Translations under genes and position numbers: made by a program
In this document: positions 6,705-10,561 of the stretch, in pieces
Position numbering within the stretch: position 1 is the first letter of the stretch
How the letters are laid out: every line of letters begins with the position of its first letter
Notes under the pieces: model-generated
The model's database searches: none
Told to the model about the DNA's origin: nothing
The model's input: the letters and a program-made list of their open reading frames with translations, nothing else
NCBI GenBank assembly: GCA_002396645.1
Contig: DGYI01000021.1
Location: forward strand, 757-11,317
Reading direction: 5' to 3'
From: Firmicutes bacterium UBA5010
GTDB lineage: Bacteria; Bacillota; Clostridia; Tissierellales; Sedimentibacteraceae
Length of the DNA stretch: 10,561 nt

Positions 6705-7168
6705 AGCACCTCCTTTAATTTTTCATTATCATCATTATTATCTGTATCATTCATTTTTTTGTGTTTTTCATCAAGCAATGCAATCGCCTTTACAACTCCA
6801 TCGATAATAGCTTCAGGTCTTGCAGCACATCCGGGAACATAAATATCAACAGGTATAACCGTATCAACTCCGCCGTTTATATTGTAGCACTCCTTGAAGA
6901 CGCCTCCGTTGCAGGCACATATACCTACCGCAACAACTACTTTCGGATTGGGCATTTGTGAATAAATCTGTTTTACAACATTCTCATTTTGAGCATTAAT
7001 TCCGCCTGTTACCAGAAAAATATCGGCATGCTTCGGATTTCCTGTGTTTATTATGCCAAAACGCTCTATATCATATATAGGTGTGAGGCAAGCCAGCACC
7101 TCAATATCACATCCGTTACAGCTTGAACCATCATAGTGCATAAGCCATGGTGATTTTGAAACATTCAT
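6701..7168 (-). CDS. echC: Ech hydrogenase small subunit EchC (NuoB-like, one [4Fe-4S] cluster)
   Basis: EchC carries the single [4Fe-4S] cluster next to the NiFe site and relays electrons to EchE; it corresponds to NuoB. The cluster ligands are in place: CNGC (Cys17, Cys20), GICACNGG (Cys84) and PGCAARPE (Cys114). At 155 residues it is short, as Ech small subunits are, and lacks the extra cluster-binding domain and Tat signal of uptake hydrogenase small subunits, so it acts on the cytoplasmic side. The ATG at 7168 follows AGGAGG by 8 nt, 12 nt after echB. The last 20 or so residues are hydrophilic and rich in Asp and Asn (about 139-148) and look like an unstructured tail that ends in the overlap with echD. 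Confidence 0.96.
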   Translation of the reverse strand: MNVSKSPWLMHYDGSSCNGCDIEVLACLTPIYDIERFGIINTGNPKHADIFLVTGGINAQNENVVKQIYSQMPNPKVVVAVGICACNGGVFKECYNINGGVDTVIPVDIYVPGCAARPEAIIDGVVKAIALLDEKHKKMNDTDNNDDNEKLKEVL

Positions 7169-7180
7169 AAAACTTACCTC

Positions 7181-8047
7181 CTATCTAATTAAAGAAATAA
7201 TCATAAGGTTTATAACACCGGCAACAACAGTCACAATCCATGCCGATTTAAGCATTGTCTGCCATTTGACCCTCGGAAAAACATTGTCCGTTAAAACCTC
7301 TAAAAAATATGTTATAATGCAAACTAAAACCGCAATTATTATGCTAAGCCAAGATGAATTTATAACAAACAGTGCAACGACACCTAAAAGAAAAACATTC
7401 TCATACCAATGTGATAGCTCTACTAAAGCAAGCATCTTGCCGGAAAGCTCGGTGGTTAAGCCCTTTACCATCTCCTGATGAGCATGATGTGATGTTGATA
7501 TATCAAACGGAGATTTACGGAATTTAATGGTTAAAATATAGGTAAACCCTATAAATATACCCGGCAGGTATGCAATTGCTGAAATATCGCTCTTTATAAT
7601 ATCACTTACATTAAAGCTGCCTGTAGCTATATAAAATCCTATAGCAACAAGTAAAACCATCGGTTCATATGCCATCATCTGCATAAGCTCACGCTGAGCT
7701 CCCATCGCACTATATGGTGAATTGGCTGAAAAAGCTGAAATTACAAAAAATATACCGGCAAGAGTTAATGCAAAAAATATAAGCAGTAAATCTCCGCCAA
7801 AGAAGAACAATGCGCCTGTAAAAATAATAAATATTAAAAATCCCCAAATCAAGAAGTTTTGCACGTCATTAACCACAACAACCTCTTTTGAGAAAAGCTT
7901 ATATAAATCATAAAAAGGCTGTAAAACAGGAGGTCCCTGTCTTCCCTGCATACGCGCCGAAAGCTTTCTGTCAAAGCCTTGCAGCAAGCCTCCCAAAATA
8001 GGAGCAAGAACAACATATAATAACGCAGATAAAATATACCGGTTCAT
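7181..8047 (-). CDS. echB: Ech hydrogenase membrane subunit EchB (NuoH-like)
   Basis: EchB is the membrane anchor that links the hydrogenase module to the ion-pumping subunit; it is homologous to NuoH and HycD. Starting at 8047 it has 288 residues and about eight hydrophobic membrane segments. Conserved features are RKLSARMQGRQGPPVLQP (residues 27-44), the YDLYKLFSKE loop (46-55), YEPM (127-130), the cytoplasmic FDISTSHHAHQEM stretch (181-193) and ALVELSHWYE (207-216), with acidic residues expected to take part in coupling. The frame extends 15 codons further upstream, but that part lies inside echA. The ATG at 8047 has AGGAGG 9 nt upstream and shares one base with the echA stop (TAATG), a typical coupled start. 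Confidence 0.95.
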   Translation of the reverse strand: MNRYILSALLYVVLAPILGGLLQGFDRKLSARMQGRQGPPVLQPFYDLYKLFSKEVVVVNDVQNFLIWGFLIFIIFTGALFFFGGDLLLIFFALTLAGIFFVISAFSANSPYSAMGAQRELMQMMAYEPMVLLVAIGFYIATGSFNVSDIIKSDISAIAYLPGIFIGFTYILTIKFRKSPFDISTSHHAHQEMVKGLTTELSGKMLALVELSHWYENVFLLGVVALFVINSSWLSIIIAVLVCIITYFLEVLTDNVFPRVKWQTMLKSAWIVTVVAGVINLMIISLIR

Positions 8048-9960
8048 TATATAGCACCTCCTATAACTACTATCATAAGTACAGTAAGCCATGCACCGGA
8101 AAAAATCATAGAAGGAGCAAGAAGTCTTTTTTCTCCGAAAAGATCATTAAGATACCAGTTTGCAAGATACATCTTTTTCTCCTGTCCGAGAGAATCTATA
8201 AAGTTACGGTCATCACCTGTATTAACACCGCTCATATATGATATAACAACTTTATTTTTCTTAAATGTCAATCCCCATACAGCTATAGGCAAAACAACTA
8301 TTGCGCAAAGCATAAATGTCATTATGTGCAGATTTCCTTTGCTTATAATTGCTTCTAAGCTATGATTGAACATATCCCCCAGAAAAGGCTCTATTAAATA
8401 TTCCGACACAAGCGGGAATGATATGCAAAGCAGTATCATTATTACAGCATGTACAATAAGCGAAAGCCATTCGCTCTTTTTAGTTGTATTTTCCAAACGT
8501 TCTGAATTATGAAGCACTGCCATAACCGTACCGAGCCATTTTGTCCAGTAAAACAAGGTTGTGGCACTTCCAAAAATCAAGAAAACAATAAGCAATATAC
8601 TTTTTGAATCTACAAATGCTTTTAAAGCTGCCCATTTTGAAATTAACATGCCAAATGGCGCAAGAAACATTCCGGCAATACCTACTATCATTACAAATGC
8701 AAGACCCGGTAATTTAACAACCATACCGTGCATATCTTCAACGTTTCTGCTTCCGATAACGTTCTCTGTAGCTCCAACAGAAAGAAACATCAGGGATTTG
8801 GAAACAGCATGGAAAATCATCAACAGTAATCCCGCCCATACTGCCTCGTACATTCCTACACCCGCACAAGCCGTAATAAGGCCGAGATTTGATATCGTAG
8901 AATATGCCAATATTTTTTTTGAATCATCCTGGGATATGGCGAGCATTGATGCCGAAAAGAAAGTAAAGCCTCCGATAGTTGATACCATTACACCTGCAAG
9001 GTTTCCCGATAAAGCCGGAGCTATACGCAAAAGCAAATAAACGCCTGCTTTAACCATAGTGGCTGAATGCAAAAGAGCCGAGGTAGGCGTAGGGGCAACC
9101 ATTGCTCCCAAAAGCCATGTAGAAAACGGAAATTGGGCGCTTTTGGTCAATCCTGCAAATGCCAATAAAATAATAGGAATTATGAAAGCTTCACCGGAAA
9201 CTGATGCTAAATCTACAAGTTCGCTAAGCCTTGATATATGCAGTACAGAAAAGCTATATACAATAGCAATAGCAAATGCCAATCCGCCCAGCAAATTCAT
9301 CCATAAAGCTCTGAATGAATTATGAATTGCTTCATCTGTTTGGTTATAACCTATCAGCAGGAATGAGCAAACGCTTGTAATCTCCCAAAAGAAATATATC
9401 CACAAAAGATTATCGGAAAGAACAAGCCCGAACATCGATCCAAGAAAAACAAAGAGCATAGAAAAAAAGAAAGAACGCCTGTCCTTAAATTCCTTGTGAT
9501 GTGAGCTGTAATCCTTCATGTATCCCATTGCATATACACAGATTAAACATCCGACTATACCTACAATCAGGCACATTATAACTGTAAGCCTGTCAACAAA
9601 AAAATGGCTTGAGTGTATCTCTGCTCTGCCTGTAAACTCAAGCCACGCTATAAGTCCTGTTTGAACTACTGTCAGCAAGGCTACGTAATATTTTCTGAAA
9701 CGAAATCCATAATATATAATCAGACCGGCCAATGCCCATTCGGCAACCAGTATGATTTTATCTATGATAGCTGTATCAAACAAATAACTTCTATTTTCTC
9801 CTGCGAACAAATTATCCGCAGAAAAATATAAAGCTGCTATAATGATAACAGCACAGAATAAAAACAAAGTATATTTACGTATAGGTCCGCTTTTTTTCAT
9901 AAAAGCAAGCACAAGTGCTGCTATAAGCGGTAAAAAAATAAGAACGGCAATTAAAGCCAA
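8047..9960 (-). CDS. echA: Ech hydrogenase membrane subunit EchA (NuoL/Mrp-antiporter-like ion pump), TTG start
   Basis: EchA is the large polytopic subunit thought to move protons or sodium ions as the hydrogenase turns over; it belongs to the NuoL/ND5/MrpA proton_antipo_M family. The 637 residues contain many hydrophobic membrane segments. Signature positions are visible: WEITSVCSFLLIGY with Glu193, GLTKSAQFPFSTWL with Lys273, PTPTSALLHSATMVKAGVYL with His298 and Lys304, DSKKILAYSTISNLG with Lys348/349, and FHAVSKSL with His384 and Lys388. The start is a TTG at 9958-9960, preceded by GGGAGGAG at 5 nt spacing. No ATG lies between it and the upstream in-frame TAA, so TTG must be the initiator. 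It is the first gene of the operon, about 60 nt from the predicted transcription start, and its stop overlaps the echB start. Which ion is moved cannot be told from sequence. Confidence 0.95.
   Translation of the reverse strand: MALIAVLIFLPLIAALVLAFMKKSGPIRKYTLFLFCAVIIIAALYFSADNLFAGENRSYLFDTAIIDKIILVAEWALAGLIIYYGFRFRKYYVALLTVVQTGLIAWLEFTGRAEIHSSHFFVDRLTVIMCLIVGIVGCLICVYAMGYMKDYSSHHKEFKDRRSFFFSMLFVFLGSMFGLVLSDNLLWIYFFWEITSVCSFLLIGYNQTDEAIHNSFRALWMNLLGGLAFAIAIVYSFSVLHISRLSELVDLASVSGEAFIIPIILLAFAGLTKSAQFPFSTWLLGAMVAPTPTSALLHSATMVKAGVYLLLRIAPALSGNLAGVMVSTIGGFTFFSASMLAISQDDSKKILAYSTISNLGLITACAGVGMYEAVWAGLLLMIFHAVSKSLMFLSVGATENVIGSRNVEDMHGMVVKLPGLAFVMIVGIAGMFLAPFGMLISKWAALKAFVDSKSILLIVFLIFGSATTLFYWTKWLGTVMAVLHNSERLENTTKKSEWLSLIVHAVIMILLCISFPLVSEYLIEPFLGDMFNHSLEAIISKGNLHIMTFMLCAIVVLPIAVWGLTFKKNKVVISYMSGVNTGDDRNFIDSLGQEKKMYLANWYLNDLFGEKRLLAPSMIFSGAWLTVLMIVVIGGAI
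8057..8062 (-). promoter_or_regulatory. Ribosome binding site that fixes the echB start
   Basis: AGGAGG on the minus strand inside the last codons of echA, 9 nt before the ATG at 8047. It rules against the longer in-frame start at 8092, which would overlap echA by 46 nt. Confidence 0.8.
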
Positions 9961-9965
9961 TTTAA

Positions 9966-9973
9966 CTCCTCCC
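9966..9973 (-). promoter_or_regulatory. Strong ribosome binding site for the TTG start of echA
   Basis: GGGAGGAG on the minus strand, 5 nt before the TTG at 9960. The strong pairing may compensate for the weak initiation codon of the first gene in the operon. Confidence 0.8.
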
Positions 9974-10028
9974 TTGGTGCGTGGCTTTACATTTTACAAC
10001 AAAAGTCAGCATGAAATTTATTCAACCC

Positions 10029-10057
10029 ATTCTACTCCTCTAATATGCTTATGTCAA
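10029..10057 (-). promoter_or_regulatory. Predicted sigma-A promoter of the ech-hyp operon
   Basis: On the minus strand TTGACA (10052-10057, perfect consensus), a 17-nt spacer, and TAGAAT (10029-10034, five of six). Transcription would begin near 10022, giving a leader of about 60 nt before echA. The bases just upstream of the -35 (about 10058-10083) are a nearly pure A/T tract of the kind that can act as an UP element. I see no convincing operator (for example a Rex site) overlapping it, which suggests steady expression, though unknown regulators cannot be excluded. Confidence 0.7.
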
Positions 10058-10320
10058 ACTTTGAAAATATAATATATTATTACTTTAATAGACTAAAAAC
10101 AGCTAAAAATATTATATTATACAATTATTTCTTTAATATGCTTCATATATCTTCTTATAAGTCTTATAATCTATGCTATATACAAGAATAGGTAATTATA
10201 TTAACTTATTTATGATTTATATTAATTAATAATATTATAAATGCAAATAATATTATTAAATATGATTTTTCCTTCAAATATTATTATAATGATATATATG
10301 CTGCTATAAATCAACAAAAT
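10058..10320. other. AT-rich intergenic spacer without a gene
   Basis: About 260 nt of very AT-rich DNA between the terminator of the HTH gene and the ech promoter. I see no open frame of useful size with a binding site, no tRNA-like or riboswitch-like structure, and no insertion sequence ends. Several short A/T palindromes (for example AATAATATTATT at 10246-10257) and a TTATAAGA pair are present but are expected in DNA of this composition. Confidence 0.6.
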
Positions 10321-10347
10321 AAAAAAGTGAACTACATTCACTTTTTT
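10321..10347 (-). terminator. Stem-loop terminator downstream of the HTH gene, possibly bidirectional
   Basis: A perfect 11 bp inverted repeat, AAAAAAGTGAA / TTCACTTTTTT, with a 5-nt loop, 27 nt after the stop codon of the minus-strand gene at 10375. Read on the minus strand, the stem ends in six T followed by ATTTTG, as in an intrinsic terminator. The plus-strand reading also ends in six T, so it could work both ways. It insulates the ech operon from the upstream gene and supports an independent ech promoter. Confidence 0.85.
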
Positions 10348-10374
10348 GAAAGGCAGATTACTCCGCCTCTAATA

Positions 10375-10561
10375 TTAACTATAAATTATTTTTCTTATCG
10401 TTTCAAGCGATAAACTGTATTCATCAGACAAAGACTCTATTGAATCGCCCTCATAATATTTCTTGCGTACCTCTCTGTTTCGCTCCTCATAAAATGCCCT
10501 GGCACCTGATTCTGAACCCCATTTTTTACGTTCCTTGTCAGAAGGTATATAAATAGCTTCA
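10375..10561 (-). CDS. C-terminal part of a small helix-turn-helix protein (CD3324-like), cut by the window edge
   Basis: Only the last 61 residues are visible; the start lies beyond 10561. The reading runs through YIPSDKERKKWGSESGAR, a charged EERNREVRKKYYEG segment, and SIESLSDEYSLSLETIRKI to a TAA stop. The last stretch has the spacing of a helix-turn-helix. The WG-x-x-SG motif followed by an arginine-rich helix and this HTH resembles the small clostridial CD3324 family, which is related to Mor-type DNA-binding proteins. A DNA-binding or regulatory role is likely from the fold, but targets are unknown and no link with the hydrogenase is shown: the two units are separated by a terminator and their own promoter. 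Family assignment is from memory of the motif pattern. Confidence 0.75.
   Translation of the reverse strand, partial: EAIYIPSDKERKKWGSESGARAFYEERNREVRKKYYEGDSIESLSDEYSLSLETIRKIIYS

Noticed and set aside
8048..8092. A 15-codon N-terminal extension of EchB
   Set aside because: It lies inside echA, is not hydrophobic, and the AGGAGG at 8057-8062 serves the ATG at 8047.
8561..9040. A 159-codon plus-strand open frame opposite echA, and similar shorter plus-strand frames across the window
   Set aside because: They lie wholly antisense to strongly recognised genes, show no family motif, and arise from the composition of the coding strand.
9980..10005. A Rex-like operator (TTGTTG-TAAAATGTAAAG) in the echA leader
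   Set aside because: Only the first half-site resembles the TTGTTAA-N4-TTAACAA consensus; the second half matches poorly.
10246..10257. A/T palindromes in the spacer as protein binding sites or an origin
   Set aside because: They are pure A/T, short and not repeated with a common sequence; no DnaA boxes or iterons are seen.
10260..10320. A second promoter just after the terminator (TTGATT ... TATAAT on the minus strand)
   Set aside because: The spacer is about 20 nt and the -35 only a partial match, so the 10029-10057 promoter is much better.

Overview
The window is almost entirely one long minus-strand operon for a membrane-bound, energy-converting [NiFe] hydrogenase of the Ech type (group 4, related to respiratory complex I) and most of its maturation machinery. 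The DNA is AT-rich, ribosome binding sites are strong AGGAGG-like sequences, TGA is used as an ordinary stop, and the gene at the right edge resembles a small helix-turn-helix family (CD3324-like) that I associate with clostridia. Together these point to an anaerobic, fermentative member of the Clostridia (Bacillota). The genus cannot be set from sequence alone. As I recall, Acetivibrio (Clostridium) thermocellum carries a similar ech-hyp gene order.

Layout in the direction of transcription (right to left). From 10561 to 10375 is the 3' end of a small HTH protein, closed by a stem-loop terminator at 10321-10347. A very AT-rich spacer follows, ending in a well-formed sigma-A-type promoter (TTGACA, 17 nt, TAGAAT; 10029-10057) that faces the operon. 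Then come the six structural genes echA (ion-pumping NuoL-like subunit), echB (NuoH-like), echC (NuoB-like small subunit), echD (NuoC-like), echE (NuoD-like large subunit with the NiFe site) and echF (2x[4Fe-4S] ferredoxin-like), spanning 9960 to 4862. Without a break follow hypA, hypF, hypC, hypD and hypE (4816 to 15). Genes overlap by 1-4 nt or are separated by at most 58 nt, so co-transcription and translational coupling are very likely.

How they work together. EchF, EchC and the NiFe site in EchE form the electron path from reduced ferredoxin to protons. EchA and EchB couple that downhill reaction to ion translocation across the membrane. HypF and HypE make the cyanide ligands, HypC and HypD assemble the Fe(CN)2CO unit, and HypA delivers nickel. 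The large subunit already ends three residues after its last cysteine ligand, so no C-terminal protease is expected, and none is seen.

Points worth a second look: hypE stops about 30 residues early next to a homopolymer run; hypB is missing from between hypA and hypF; and all three of the longer gaps inside the operon carry an inverted repeat just upstream of a ribosome binding site. I did not find a previously undescribed system. The core is a recognisable Ech hydrogenase locus.
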